Shown: positions 1-9,767 of the stretch, piece after piece
Layout of the letters: each line of letters opens with the position of its first letter
Position numbering within the stretch: position 1 is the stretch's first letter
Origin: CAZOVB01 sp964583095
GTDB taxonomy: Bacteria; Planctomycetota; Phycisphaerae; SM23-33
Assembly (NCBI GenBank): GCA_964583095.1
Contig: CAZOVB010000018.1
Location: 15,920 to 79,919 of the forward strand
DNA length: 64,000 nt
Reading direction: 5' to 3'
The notes under the pieces: model-generated
The model's database searches: none
Seen by the model: the letters and a program-made list of their open reading frames with translations, nothing else
What the model was told of the DNA's origin: nothing
Position numbers and translations under genes: made by a program

Positions 1-3000
1 CCGATGGAGGTGTAGATGTAGACTTCCTTCTTCCGCTCGGCAATGGAACTGAGCATGGTATTGAAGATCATCATTCCGCCGATGAGCAGCGGAATGAGGA
101 TACTCTTGGGCGCCGACGGGGCCATCGGGGTCGAAGCGATGACCGAGACCGGCTTGCCCTTCTGTCCGTAATAGACCGGCTGGGCGACCAGGCCCGAGAG
201 CTTGCGAGCCAGGTCCTGGGCGGATGCGAAGTCTTCGGTTCCCGCGGCAAGGCTTTGCAGGGACCCCAGTTCGAGATCGGACATCAACTCGGCCGGGACG
301 ATGCAGCATGCTCGACTGGAGTGTCGCGGCAGGGAGGAGGAATCTTCCAGCCCCGCGCCGGAAGACATCTCACTGGCCATGACGTCCACGTCCCTGTTGT
401 TGATCAACTGCCGGCGCTGCTTGTCGACGCTGCCGGTATCCAAGGGGGTGAGCATTACGTTTTCCATATCCCGGATCTGTTCGTCAAACATGCCCGGCTC
501 AAACGTTCCGAGCAGTTCAAGATCCTTCCCGGCGAAGACCAGGATGTCTCCAGGGCCTTGGTCCGACCTGGGGCGGACCTGCATCTGCTTTGCCACGGAA
601 TCGGGAAGGTAGATGCCGCCCTGGTCGGCAAATACGTCCCAGTAGCTCAGAAGGTCCGGGAGGCCTGTCAGGGATCCCTCGGCTCCACTGAGCCCCAGTC
701 CCCCATAGAAGCTGTAGTCATTTCCGGTTTTGCGGCTTCGAACGCGGAACTTCATGGTCCCGCCCCAGCCGCCGCTGAGCCAGTAGCGTGGAGCCAGTTC
801 GTAGCGATCGCCCACATAGGCGCCCAGGACGATGCGGGACTGCTCGTGGAGTCTGCGCCATCCAGGCTGTCGGACCAGGACGCCTGTGAAACCGGCCGGC
901 TGATCCAGGTCGTATTCCCGGCTGCCGGTGTAGTTACTGGTAGACATGAAACACAGCAGCGAGAAGGTGATCAAGACGACGGTTACGGCGGTGAGGAAGG
1001 TTCGCAGTTTGCGTTTTCGCATGTTGGCGATGCCCAGACGAAAGGCCGTGAGTAGGACACCGCCGCGGCTTGTCTTGGCTGCGGCGGTCTCGGCATGTCC
1101 GCTGCGAAGCTCGGTCAGGCCGCTTTCGAACTTGGAGTAGATGACGGAGATCACCAGCAGGCTCATGAAGATGATCGCAAAGGCCATGACGATCATCATC
1201 GGCTGGCCCGAGATCTTGAACGCAGGGTGGAAGCTCATCAGCACCAGGGCCATCACCGTGAAGATCGCCAGACTCATGCCGATCTGGCGATAGATGTGAG
1301 GGGTGGCGTAGACGAGTCGCTCGAGAATCCACGCGAAGGGCACCAGCATCAGCAGGAGGAAGACAGCTCCTCGCGTGACATCCGAGGCGGTGTCCCGCAC
1401 GGCCTGGTAGGCCCGGATCTCGTTGGAAAGGGCCGATGTCGTATTGGCGTAGTACTGTCTCCCGTCGTCGGCCTCGAACGCCTTGCGGGCTTGGCCGAGA
1501 AGTTTGTCGGTCTTCTCCTGGAGTTTGCGGATGGGCTGGGAGTGGATGCCGGCCTCTCTATATTTTGAGAGTCGCATATAATCCAGGCGGTACAGGTCCA
1601 CGGCTGACTGGTGAAGCTGCTGCAGATCGGTGCGTTTCTGTGTTGAGAAGCCGGCCATGACTTCCCGGTCGGTCAGCTTCAGCGGGCTTTCCAGGGCAGA
1701 GGGCATGACGTTGAGCAGCGCCATTCGATTGCGTGTGATTCCGGCCCGGAGGATGAACTGCCACTTGACTCCCGGTTCCAGGAAGCAGCCCGTAACCCCC
1801 CGGTAGGATGTGAGGTTCATCCGTTGGGGCTCGGTGCCCCGGCGGGCATCCAGAACGGTCAGACTGGTCAGGGGTGAGAGGAATCGCGGGTCGAAGAACT
1901 CCACGGCCGAGACCTCCTCGCAGGAGAAGACCACGCCACGCAAAGGCTGAGTCCCACCACGGATATTGGTGTTGAGCCGCAACCCTTTGCCGGCTTTCTT
2001 GTAGTCCAGAGCGCGGGTGATTCGGCCGTCCTCTTCCACCCTGTAGGCCTGGAGGTAATACATCGACCGGTCGGAGCGCATGTGCGTATGGATCGTGGGG
2101 AAGAGGAATCTGCCGTCGGCCCCGGTGAACTGCCAGTCCTGCCGGCGGATTCCGGGGACCTTGTCCATCCAATGCAGCCCGGCCCGTCCTCCGGAAACCG
2201 ACCCGTGTTCTATACAGGCCAGGAATCCCCCCATGGGCAGGCGAGGCACGGGTTCTCCCGGCGAGCGGTCCACGACCAGTCCCTCGATACGATCGTACTT
2301 GATTCTCATCGCCCCGGGGGCTGCCCAGTTGAAGCTCCGGGTCTGGACTGCCATTCGCTCAATCAGGCGCGTCGTTGCCATGATCTGCGGATCCAGCCGG
2401 GACCAGTCCAGCCGGTCGAACGTGTCGATCGGCGTATCCAGCCGCATTCTTGGAGCGGAGGTCGTTGTCCAGGTGACGCCCATGACACCGTAGTTGGAGA
2501 CGTAGCCGGTCATGGCCGGCATGATGCCCACGACGGGTTCACCCAGGGATTTGCCTCCGCCGCCCTTGATATACGTCGTGTTGATGGCGACCTGTTCCTG
2601 CGGGGTCCAGATCTGGTCTTTCTCGTCCTTGATGACCCGTTCGATCCACTGACGGAACGGTTCGACCGGCTTGGCATCGTCCTGGCCCCAGTAGCTGGAC
2701 ATGGGGGTCATGCCGGCTGCGACACCCGCATCGCTGAGATCCACGGCAAGCAGGGCGCCGATCGCCTGGGACTCGGGATCCGAAATCGCCAGGGCCTCCA
2801 GGACTTCCCGGCGGATTTCGGCATGGCGGGCAAACCGTCGTTGCCAATTCAGTGCCTGGGCGTACTGAGTTTGAATACGTTGCCTGGCTTGGTGCCAAAG
2901 TCCCGCAGCCAACTGTCGAGATGTCTCGTTGGGAAAGTCGCCGCTCAGAAGGGCCTTTTCTGCCTGGAAGAACTGCGTTCGACGCAAAGCGAGTTGATCG

Positions 3001-4229
3001 ATCTTTTCCTGCAATTCCGGGCTGAGCCGCGTCTCCGGATCGTACTGGGCCAGACGCAACGGATGCATCTTTGTCTCGATCTCGATGACCTCACGAGCGG
3101 CTTCGTCCTTTACGTAAGGCTCCAGCGAGGCGAAGCGGGGATCGGAGAACGTAGCCAGCGGGTCGTTGCTTCGTTCCAGTTCCTGGCTCAGGGCCGCATC
3201 GGTCTTGTAGCGTTCCAGGCGTCCCTGGTGTTCCTCGCGGGAGGACCGGGTGTTCCGATTCGCCGGAGACAAAGTCAGAAACGTCTCCCGGATGCCCTTC
3301 TGGTCGATCCCGAAGGCATCGAAGAACATGAACATCAATGGTTTGTCGGGTCGATTCCGGCTGTAGTGTCGCAGCAGATTGAGCATCATGGCCGAGTCGA
3401 GTGCGGCATCTGCCCCCGGGGCCAGGTCCGGGACGAAACTCATCGCATCCAACTGGGCGCCCAGGGCCAGGGCCTTTCTGCCGGTTCCGCCCCCCTCGGG
3501 CAGCACCAGGGCCAGGATGCATTTGCCCCCTTTGGGCCTCCACTGCACGTTGACATTCAGTGTTGCCTGCTGGATCTGCCCCTTGCGGAAGGCATCGGCC
3601 AGGGGGCCGTCGGGGACAAAGAATCGCGGAATATTCGCTGAGACCCGCAGGACATGGCTGACTGCGTCACGCGAATCCATTTCATCGCTTCCCAGAAGCA
3701 CGATGGCTGCGGGCAGATCGTTCCAGACGCCTTGCCAGTTGTGTCGGCCGGTGACTTCCATTACGGCAATCTGACCCTTGAGACTGCGAGGCTTCCGCTG
3801 ATGGGGCAGCCCCTGGGCAACATAGACACAATTGCCGCGGAGTCCTTCGGAGGGTGTCGTGCTGGGTCTGGCCCCGGCCGGGTAGACCGGGTAGACCCGG
3901 TGGGTGCCGCTCATGAGGCCCTGGTCGACGGTAAGTTCCGCCCGGGTGGTTTCGGGCATGACCACGGGCACTTCCAGTTCCCATACCTTCACGTCCGGAA
4001 CGGCACGGACCTTCTGAATCATCTCTGCCAGCGCCTGCCGATGGCCCGGCGTGCCGACCACGCGGGAGGGGAAGGAGCTGAGCCATCGGGTGTCGCGATG
4101 GATGTTCTCCAGGTAGGGCCCTTGCTCGATGCGGCCCTGCTGGGCATGAACCCAGGTGGCAGCGCATAAAAGGCCCAGAGCAAAAACCGGAAGACGAAGT
4201 GAGCAGTTTCGGCGCATGGAGGTCATCAT
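1..4229 (-). CDS. FtsX-type permease with M28-peptidase-like ectodomain (C-terminus outside window)
   Basis: The frame is open from a start at 4229 to the window edge, at least 1409 codons. It was checked at both ends: the first residues are MMTSMRRN and the last complete codons read ...KEVYIYTSI. An N-terminal signal peptide ends near WVHAQ. Residues about 40-330 resemble an M28 aminopeptidase fold; the segment GAQLDAM...PGADAALDS (about 255-280) matches the usual GAHYDS...PGADDNASG region, but the metal-binding His is Gln and the second Asp is Ala, so catalysis is doubtful. A helical, coiled-coil-like stretch lies near 400-430, followed by beta-rich ectodomain. Membrane segments occur near 951-971, 980-1000, 1010-1030, 1072-1093 and 1376-1393; the last is followed by SSIAERKKEV, the classic FtsX/MacB cytoplasmic motif. 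It is probably an ABC-type permease subunit; no ATPase partner is visible. SD and ATG choice are not strong: two tandem ATGs (4229, 4226). Confidence 0.75.
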   Translation of the reverse strand, partial: MMTSMRRNCSLRLPVFALGLLCAATWVHAQQGRIEQGPYLENIHRDTRWLSSFPSRVVGTPGHRQALAEMIQKVRAVPDVKVWELEVPVVMPETTRAELTVDQGLMSGTHRVYPVYPAGARPSTTPSEGLRGNCVYVAQGLPHQRKPRSLKGQIAVMEVTGRHNWQGVWNDLPAAIVLLGSDEMDSRDAVSHVLRVSANIPRFFVPDGPLADAFRKGQIQQATLNVNVQWRPKGGKCILALVLPEGGGTGRKALALGAQLDAMSFVPDLAPGADAALDSAMMLNLLRHYSRNRPDKPLMFMFFDAFGIDQKGIRETFLTLSPANRNTRSSREEHQGRLERYKTDAALSQELERSNDPLATFSDPRFASLEPYVKDEAAREVIEIETKMHPLRLAQYDPETRLSPELQEKIDQLALRRTQFFQAEKALLSGDFPNETSRQLAAGLWHQARQRIQTQYAQALNWQRRFARHAEIRREVLEALAISDPESQAIGALLAVDLSDAGVAAGMTPMSSYWGQDDAKPVEPFRQWIERVIKDEKDQIWTPQEQVAINTTYIKGGGGKSLGEPVVGIMPAMTGYVSNYGVMGVTWTTTSAPRMRLDTPIDTFDRLDWSRLDPQIMATTRLIERMAVQTRSFNWAAPGAMRIKYDRIEGLVVDRSPGEPVPRLPMGGFLACIEHGSVSGGRAGLHWMDKVPGIRRQDWQFTGADGRFLFPTIHTHMRSDRSMYYLQAYRVEEDGRITRALDYKKAGKGLRLNTNIRGGTQPLRGVVFSCEEVSAVEFFDPRFLSPLTSLTVLDARRGTEPQRMNLTSYRGVTGCFLEPGVKWQFILRAGITRNRMALLNVMPSALESPLKLTDREVMAGFSTQKRTDLQQLHQSAVDLYRLDYMRLSKYREAGIHSQPIRKLQEKTDKLLGQARKAFEADDGRQYYANTTSALSNEIRAYQAVRDTASDVTRGAVFLLLMLVPFAWILERLVYATPHIYRQIGMSLAIFTVMALVLMSFHPAFKISGQPMMIVMAFAIIFMSLLVISVIYSKFESGLTELRSGHAETAAAKTSRGGVLLTAFRLGIANMRKRKLRTFLTAVTVVLITFSLLCFMSTSNYTGSREYDLDQPAGFTGVLVRQPGWRRLHEQSRIVLGAYVGDRYELAPRYWLSGGWGGTMKFRVRSRKTGNDYSFYGGLGLSGAEGSLTGLPDLLSYWDVFADQGGIYLPDSVAKQMQVRPRSDQGPGDILVFAGKDLELLGTFEPGMFDEQIRDMENVMLTPLDTGSVDKQRRQLINNRDVDVMASEMSSGAGLEDSSSLPRHSSRACCIVPAELMSDLELGSLQSLAAGTEDFASAQDLARKLSGLVAQPVYYGQKGKPVSVIASTPMAPSAPKSILIPLLIGGMMIFNTMLSSIAERKKEVYIYTSI

Positions 4230-4316
4230 ACCCAACTCGCAAGCATGGGCCAAACGGATGTCCGCCGGCCTGGAAATTCGAAAGGTCGCCAGGGGGTCAG
4301 GTTGTTTTTCAAAGGC

Positions 4317-6329
4317 TTAAACAGGCGCAAGTTGCAGTACCTGATACGGAAGGTCCAACAAGATTCGAACCGCCGGTTCGATGGTCCAGAAGATGCCGGC
4401 AAAAACCTCTCCTATGATCGCTCCGAGCATGATGGGCACCGCCGTTCTGTACAGGCGGGCCCCCCCGAAACGAAGCAGCATGATCTTGGCCAGCCAACCC
4501 AGGAAAACGCTGGCCCAGACGGCCCGGACAAACGTGGTATCGGCCAGCACAAGCCCGGCCGGGTGGATCGGCCAGACAGCGCTTCGAAGGCACAGGATTT
4601 CCAGAATGATTGCCAGGATCGCGCCAAAGCCCATGTGCCCCCAGCCGGAGAAGACCGGTGCGTCGGTTCGGCCACTTTGAAGGGTGAGCATCTGCCGAGT
4701 AGCCTGGTGAAACAGGCCAACCGAGTTGCTTCCGATCATCTGTCGGCCATCGAGGGTGCTGATGTTCCGGTACGCTCCCGAGAGGTGCATCGCCCCCGCG
4801 ACAAAAAGTCCGACCACCAGCAGGCCCAGGACCGCGATGGCCAGGTTGCTTCGCCGGCGGGGGGTGGACCGCTCGTCCAGGGCCAGGCCGTGCATCCCGA
4901 TGGCTGCCAGGGATACCTGCGAGAGTGTCAGGAACATGACACTGATCACCCGCGCGAAGTACATGGTTGAAAGGGTCACCCATTTGGCAGGCATCAGGTT
5001 CAAAAACAGAATGTGGTCTCGGTTGGAGGAGCCGGGCCCAAGCTGAAGGAACGGCATGCCGGTCTCGGCCAGGACGCGGGAAATGATCAGCGTGGTCATA
5101 AACGCAAAAATCGTGAAGATCAGCGACCAGACCGGCGGGACATTGGCCCAGATGAGCCAGGCGAAGATCCCTCCGGCCCCGGCCAGGAGCATCAGGAGGG
5201 CTTTGAGGTCCTGTCCCCACTCGGCCCGATTTCTGCCCTTTGGTCCGGCCAGGGAGGCAAAGACCTGTGCCCATCGCTTCCGGCCCAGGTAGATCACGAA
5301 GCAGGCAACCGCAATGGTGGCGCCGAAACGCTGATAGTCGATCGTGTCTCCGCGATAGGGGGGATTGTAGCTCTTGCCGATCATCTCGTAGAAGGCGTAG
5401 CCGACGGTGAAGAACCAGATCGAAAAGCCGATACGCCCGGGCATGAAAAAGGCCACGCCGAAAAACAGGAATGTTAACTGCGACCTCTTCACGTAGATGG
5501 GCATATTGCGAAGCGGGTCCTCGGTGAACAGCCGCGACAGATCCCATTTGAGCGGCACGGCTGGGACCGCGTCTGGGTAATACTGATTGTAGCCGCTGAG
5601 CAGATGAAGGAGAAAGACGATCGTGGCAGCAATCCAGAAGCCCTTGTATCGCAACATCGGTGGCAGAAGGTGTTTCTTGCCGGGGTCCTCTACCAGAGAC
5701 TCATAGACGTTTAGAAGCGGGAAGGGCAGGCGCTCGTTTCGGCGCCACTGAGGCAGGACGATGAGGACCAGCCCCATCATCATCATCCAGGAGGCGAAAA
5801 TCAGCAGACCCCAGAGCAGGGCGGGGTCTTGCCAGTTGCTCCAGGGAATGGGCTGATCGGCCGGCAGGGAGTTGAGCATGGCCCGGGCATCGTAAATATC
5901 CGCACCGTAGCCGACGGTATCCGGCCAGAGCCTGGCGGGGATCTCCGCCTCTTTGTACGCCTTGTCCCAACCCTCGTTTTTTGCCACCTCGATGGGGTAC
6001 TGATTGATGGCGTAGGGCATGTGCCCCAGCATGCCGCTTCCCGGGACCACGCTGGCCGCCAGGAGGATAAACGCGATGACAGCAAGCTGGGTGCGCCCAT
6101 ATCCCCTGAGCCCGGCCAGACGCAGCAAAGGATTGATAACCAGGACCAGCAGGAGCAGCAGAGCCACAGCGGCCACGGGCAGGTAGCTGTCGGCGAGTTG
6201 AACTCCTCCGATAACCTTGTTGTTGTAGGGCACCGCCACCCAAAGGACCAGCGCTGCCAGGAGTCCTGTAAGAAAGGCCACGAACAAGGCGGGCCAACTC
6301 ATCCGTGTGCTCGGGGTGGTATCGGGCAA
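4317..6329 (-). CDS. DUF6785-like multi-pass membrane protein (putative transporter)
   Basis: A 670-aa integral membrane protein with roughly fourteen hydrophobic segments, the first two at about 12-33 and 47-66. A long extracytoplasmic loop (about 100-165) contains GMLGHMPYAINQYP and several Trp residues. Later segments include GMPFLQLGPGSSNRDH and FSGWGHMGFGAILAI. This composition and order recall the large DUF6784/DUF6785 membrane proteins common in planctomycetes, which are distantly OPT-like; the substrate is unknown. It lies 87 bp downstream of the truncated permease start, on the same strand. Start ATG at 6329; I did not see a strong SD. The family assignment is from recall of the pattern and would need a profile search; the membrane topology is seen directly. 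Confidence 0.7.
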   Translation of the reverse strand: MPDTTPSTRMSWPALFVAFLTGLLAALVLWVAVPYNNKVIGGVQLADSYLPVAAVALLLLLVLVINPLLRLAGLRGYGRTQLAVIAFILLAASVVPGSGMLGHMPYAINQYPIEVAKNEGWDKAYKEAEIPARLWPDTVGYGADIYDARAMLNSLPADQPIPWSNWQDPALLWGLLIFASWMMMMGLVLIVLPQWRRNERLPFPLLNVYESLVEDPGKKHLLPPMLRYKGFWIAATIVFLLHLLSGYNQYYPDAVPAVPLKWDLSRLFTEDPLRNMPIYVKRSQLTFLFFGVAFFMPGRIGFSIWFFTVGYAFYEMIGKSYNPPYRGDTIDYQRFGATIAVACFVIYLGRKRWAQVFASLAGPKGRNRAEWGQDLKALLMLLAGAGGIFAWLIWANVPPVWSLIFTIFAFMTTLIISRVLAETGMPFLQLGPGSSNRDHILFLNLMPAKWVTLSTMYFARVISVMFLTLSQVSLAAIGMHGLALDERSTPRRRSNLAIAVLGLLVVGLFVAGAMHLSGAYRNISTLDGRQMIGSNSVGLFHQATRQMLTLQSGRTDAPVFSGWGHMGFGAILAIILEILCLRSAVWPIHPAGLVLADTTFVRAVWASVFLGWLAKIMLLRFGGARLYRTAVPIMLGAIIGEVFAGIFWTIEPAVRILLDLPYQVLQLAPV

Positions 6330-6398
6330 CGACTCGCCTTTCGATTTGCTGGTTGTGGTTAAGAAATGTAACGTCGATCGGTCGCGTGAGTTTCGCGG

Positions 6399-6674
6399 CT
6401 AATCTCCGTTGTCGGTTGAAACCGGTTTCTCCGTGGTCGAGTGACTCTGGCGGCGCTGTGTTTCCTGATCGACCAGGCGCTTTTCGATCCGAATCAGGAT
6501 CCACAGGCCCAGGAAAAACCCGACGATCGCCCCCAGGACGCTGAAACCGGGGTACAAACCCGTCCAGCGGTCCAGAAGCCACCCCAGGCCCATCAGTACC
6601 AGAACCGGGAGGATGAAAGCTTTCCCCGCGACACTGTACTGCAGCCAGGGCTTGCGATCGGGTTTCTCGGTCAT
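6399..6674 (-). CDS. atpZ: AtpZ/AtpI-like two-helix membrane protein
   Basis: A 91-aa protein with two hydrophobic helices, about 18-37 (ILPVLVLMGLGWLLDRW) and 43-62 (GFSVLGAIVGFFLGLWIL), joined by a short turn, followed by a charged, Ser/Thr-rich tail. The GWLLDRW and LGAIVGFFLGL motifs are typical of AtpZ (N-ATPase/F-ATPase gene 1), proposed to help Mg/Ca uptake or c-ring assembly with F1Fo ATP synthase. No other atp genes are present: the downstream gene is the DUF6785-like protein, 69 bp away. The name is given on motif resemblance; another small two-helix protein is possible. Confidence 0.6.
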   Translation of the reverse strand: MTEKPDRKPWLQYSVAGKAFILPVLVLMGLGWLLDRWTGLYPGFSVLGAIVGFFLGLWILIRIEKRLVDQETQRRQSHSTTEKPVSTDNGD

Positions 6675-6906
6675 CGGCGCATCTTCTCAGGCCTCGAAGG
6701 ATCAGGATCCGCGTGGATATCCAATACAGGACCTCAGGCCGGAAGTCAATACCCGGGAGCATTTCGCGCCTCTTCGAGGCGAATCATCGGGAAGCCCAAA
6801 TGGGGATACACAAAGCCTTCGGGTTTCGATACACTCTCTGCCTGCGATCGAAAGCCCGGACGATTGCCGATTCCTGCTTCCGGGCTCAGTGCATTGTTGA
6901 GCAAGA

Positions 6907-7953
6907 ATGACCAACTTCAAACCCAACATTGAGTCCATGAACGCCTACATTCCCGGCGAGCAGCCCGGCCCGGGTCAGTCGGTGATCAAGCTCAATACCA
7001 ACGAGAATCCGTATCCACCCTCCCCACGGGTTCGGGAGGTCCTGCGGGACTTCGACACCGCCATGCTTCGAAGATATGGCGACGCCATGGCCGACGTCTT
7101 CCGAAACGCGGTCAGCGAACATCTGGGAATCCCCCGCCAGTGGATCCTGCCCGGAAACGGCAGCGACGACGTGATTGTCATGCTGGCCCGGGCCTGTCTG
7201 GGCCCCGGCAGAGCCGTGGCCTATCCTTCCCCGACCTTCGGGTTCTACTTCACCCAGGGCCAGGTTGAGGATGCCCCGATCATCGAAATCCCCTACGACG
7301 AATCACTTGAACTGCCCGTGGAGAAACTCATCGAGGCCGGGGCGACGCTGACCTTCGTGGCCAATCCGGACAGTCCGACCGGTGCCTGGGTGGACAACGA
7401 CGCGCTGAACCACCTGGCCGGCAATGTTGCAGGTCTGTTGGTGGTCGATGAGGCGTATGTGGATTTTGCCCCCACCAGCGCGCTGGAACTGATGGACAGG
7501 CATGACAATCTGGTGCTGCTGCGGACCTTGTCCAAGGGCTACAGCCTGGCCGGGCTGCGGATGGGTTACGGCATCTGCAAGCCGGCATTGATGCAGCAGT
7601 TGCTCAAGGTCAAGCAGATTTACAACGTGGACACACTGGCAGCGGCACTCGCTGCCGCAGCCGTCAGTGATCAAGAGTACAAAAACGATTGCGCCAGGCG
7701 CATCGTCGAGTCCCGCACGCGCCTGTCCGAGGGGTTGGAGGGCCTCGGCTGGAAGCTCTGGCCTTCCCGGGCGAATTTCCTGCTGGCCAGACCTCCCAAA
7801 GCCGATCCGGAGCGCATCGCAGAGGCTCTCAAGCGCAAAGGCATTTACATCCGATACTTCCAGAAGGGAGTCGTTGCCGATAAGTTGCGAATCACCGTGG
7901 GCAGCGAGGACGAAAATCGGCAGCTTCTGGCTGCTCTAGAGGAGATAGACTGA
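6907..7953 (+). CDS. hisC: histidinol-phosphate aminotransferase
   Basis: A 348-aa class I/II PLP aminotransferase, the usual length for HisC. It converts imidazole-acetol phosphate plus glutamate to histidinol phosphate in histidine synthesis. Visible landmarks are the N-terminal substrate motif KLNTNENPYPPSP (about 28-40), PGNGSDDVI for PLP-phosphate binding, NPDSPTGAW, VVDEAYVDF with the PLP-interacting Asp and Tyr, and RTLSKGYSLAGLRMGY with the Schiff-base lysine near residue 209. Start ATG 6907 has only a weak upstream purine run. Its stop is one base before hisB, so the two form a transcription unit ending at the hairpin at 8573. Confidence 0.95.
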   Translation: MTNFKPNIESMNAYIPGEQPGPGQSVIKLNTNENPYPPSPRVREVLRDFDTAMLRRYGDAMADVFRNAVSEHLGIPRQWILPGNGSDDVIVMLARACLGPGRAVAYPSPTFGFYFTQGQVEDAPIIEIPYDESLELPVEKLIEAGATLTFVANPDSPTGAWVDNDALNHLAGNVAGLLVVDEAYVDFAPTSALELMDRHDNLVLLRTLSKGYSLAGLRMGYGICKPALMQQLLKVKQIYNVDTLAAALAAAAVSDQEYKNDCARRIVESRTRLSEGLEGLGWKLWPSRANFLLARPPKADPERIAEALKRKGIYIRYFQKGVVADKLRITVGSEDENRQLLAALEEID

Positions 7954-7954
7954 C

Positions 7955-8548
7955 ATGACCGAGCCCAGGGCCAGCGTTGAAAGAAAGACGCGGGAGACGC
8001 AGATCAAGGTGGATCTGACCCTTCGGGGCCGGGGCAGGACCTCCTGCAATACCGGGATCGGATTTCTTGATCACATGCTCGATCACCTGGGAAAGCACAG
8101 CCTGTGCGATCTGAGCGTCGAGGCCTCGGGCGATCTGGAAGTGGACGACCACCACACCGTCGAGGATGTGGGGATCTGCATCGGAGAGGCCCTGGCCCAG
8201 GCCATCGGCGACAAGAAAGGCATCTACCGGTACGGGTGGGCCTCGGTGCCCATGGATGAAACACTGGCCAATGTCTCTCTGGATCTTTCGGGCAGGGCGG
8301 TGCTGGTGTTCCGGGTGTCGTTTGCCTCGAATAGAATCGGCAGCTTCGATACGCAGCTCGTCGAGGAGTTCTGTCGCGCCCTGGCCGGCGCTGCGCGGAT
8401 GAATCTCCATGTGAACGTGCCCTACGGAGGCAACGATCACCACGTGGCCGAGGCGATCTTCAAGGCCCTTGCCCAGGCGCTTCGCCGGGCGGTGCAGGTG
8501 GATCCGGACCGACCGGAAGAAATCGCCTCCACCAAGGGCTCGCTCTGA
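7955..8548 (+). CDS. hisB: imidazoleglycerol-phosphate dehydratase
   Basis: A 197-aa monofunctional IGP dehydratase, which dehydrates imidazole-glycerol phosphate to imidazole-acetol phosphate, the substrate of HisC just upstream. Both Mn-binding di-histidine motifs are intact: DDHHTVED (about 67-74) and GGNDHHVAEA (about 158-167), as is the N-terminal TGIGFLDHML motif. There is no HAD phosphatase half as in the E. coli bifunctional enzyme. The ATG lies one base after the hisC stop, with a GGAG at 7941 inside hisC, which argues for translational coupling. Confidence 0.96.
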   Translation: MTEPRASVERKTRETQIKVDLTLRGRGRTSCNTGIGFLDHMLDHLGKHSLCDLSVEASGDLEVDDHHTVEDVGICIGEALAQAIGDKKGIYRYGWASVPMDETLANVSLDLSGRAVLVFRVSFASNRIGSFDTQLVEEFCRALAGAARMNLHVNVPYGGNDHHVAEAIFKALAQALRRAVQVDPDRPEEIASTKGSL

Positions 8549-8572
8549 GCGTAACGCGAGGCGCATGACAAA

Positions 8573-8592
8573 CCCCCCGGCGATGCGGGGGG
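8573..8592 (+). terminator. hairpin terminator after hisCB
   Basis: Stem 8573-8579 (CCCCCCG) pairs with 8586-8592 (CGGGGGG) around a six-base loop. It lies 25 bp after hisB and 42 bp before the convergent aldo/keto reductase stop. There is no long T tract after it, so efficiency is uncertain. Confidence 0.55.
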
Positions 8593-8633
8593 CTTGGGGT
8601 TTGCGTCCTTGCCGGGATTTTCCGCCCGGAGAA

Positions 8634-9551
8634 TTATCCGGCGTCTTCGGCGGTCACACCGGCTGAATCCAGTCGCTTTTTGGCTTCTGCATAGACGTCG
8701 TCGCTGAGGGGGCCCTTTTCGGCCACCGAGATGTTATTCTTCAGGTGCTCGGGGTTGAGCGTACCGACGATGGTCGTGTGGCATTGCGGGTGGCTCAGCG
8801 TGTAGCGGAGCATGAAGTCCGTCCGCGACTGGCCCTGTTCGAGCAACTCGTCGAGCTTGGCTTTCTCCCAGGCGGCCCATTTCTGTTCCGGGCCCTGTCC
8901 CTCGCCGGGTTCGCCCTTGGCCACGCCGCCGCGGATGATCACCCCCGCACCGGCCTGGCCGACTTTGCTGATCCAGTTTTCATGGGTCCGCTCCAGAGCG
9001 GAGTAGGGGATCTGGAATGTGTCGAAGACATCCCAGGAAAGGTAGGTCCCGATATGCGGACTGGTCGTGCTGATCCCGATGAACTTGCACGCGCCGGCCT
9101 CGCGCAGCTCCTTGAGCGTATCGACGATCTTGTTTTCTTCGATCACCTCGGGCGCTGGATTGTGAAGCTGCAGGATCTCCACCTGCTCGGTTTCCATGAG
9201 CATCAGCGACTCGGCGATGTTCCTATAGAGATTGTCATTGGTGAACACGTGGGGAGTGCCGTTCTTCTCGGCCCCGAAGACCACGTGGCAACCGCACTTG
9301 GTGGCCAGGTAGTAGTCGTCGCGGCGCTGGGCGATGTGGCGTCCGATGTACATCTCGCTCTTGCCGTAGTCGTTGGCGGTGTCGATGAAGTTGATTCCCG
9401 AATCAACCACGGCCTTGAGGATGGTTTTGGCCTGGTCATCGGTGACCGGTCGGCCTCCCCAGATCTTCCGGCCTCGAACTTCCATCGCTCCGTAGCCGAG
9501 TTGAGTGACTTCCAGTCCGGTGCGTCCAAGTTTCTTCTTCGGTAGTGCCAT
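8634..9551 (-). CDS. aldo/keto reductase
   Basis: A 305-aa cytosolic NAD(P)H-dependent oxidoreductase of the aldo/keto reductase superfamily. The catalytic tetrad is visible: Asp and Tyr in FIDTANDYG (about 55-63), Lys in YLATKCG (about 85) and His in LQLHNPAPE (about 130). The C-terminal cofactor region reads TTIVGTLNPEHLKNN. The N-terminus KKLGRTGLEVTQLGYGAM is typical of the class with GTs at the first strand. The substrate cannot be told; neighbours (histidine genes, zincin) give no clue. Start ATG 9551, preceded by AAAGGAGG as SD. Confidence 0.9.
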   Translation of the reverse strand: MALPKKKLGRTGLEVTQLGYGAMEVRGRKIWGGRPVTDDQAKTILKAVVDSGINFIDTANDYGKSEMYIGRHIAQRRDDYYLATKCGCHVVFGAEKNGTPHVFTNDNLYRNIAESLMLMETEQVEILQLHNPAPEVIEENKIVDTLKELREAGACKFIGISTTSPHIGTYLSWDVFDTFQIPYSALERTHENWISKVGQAGAGVIIRGGVAKGEPGEGQGPEQKWAAWEKAKLDELLEQGQSRTDFMLRYTLSHPQCHTTIVGTLNPEHLKNNISVAEKGPLSDDVYAEAKKRLDSAGVTAEDAG

Positions 9552-9767
9552 GAAGGCCTCCTTTTGAGGGCTGTCAAATTGTTCCGCAGATTATCAAGAC
9601 AAGGCTTGCGGAATTCATTCAAACGTTTTGCCGTGAGATTGCAAGCCCAAACCGCTTGTGGAGAATGGTATGCGCGCTGGATCGGCCGTTGCAAGACTCG
9701 CATTCCGGCTGTCGGGCGCCTGCCGAGACGCTATCCTACCAGGAGCTGAACCAGTACAGGAAGCCCC

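Noticed and set aside
2082..3641. 519-aa plus-strand frame inside the first gene
   Set aside because: The minus frame is continuous from 4229 to the window edge with signal peptide, M28-like and FtsX motifs; the plus frame has none.
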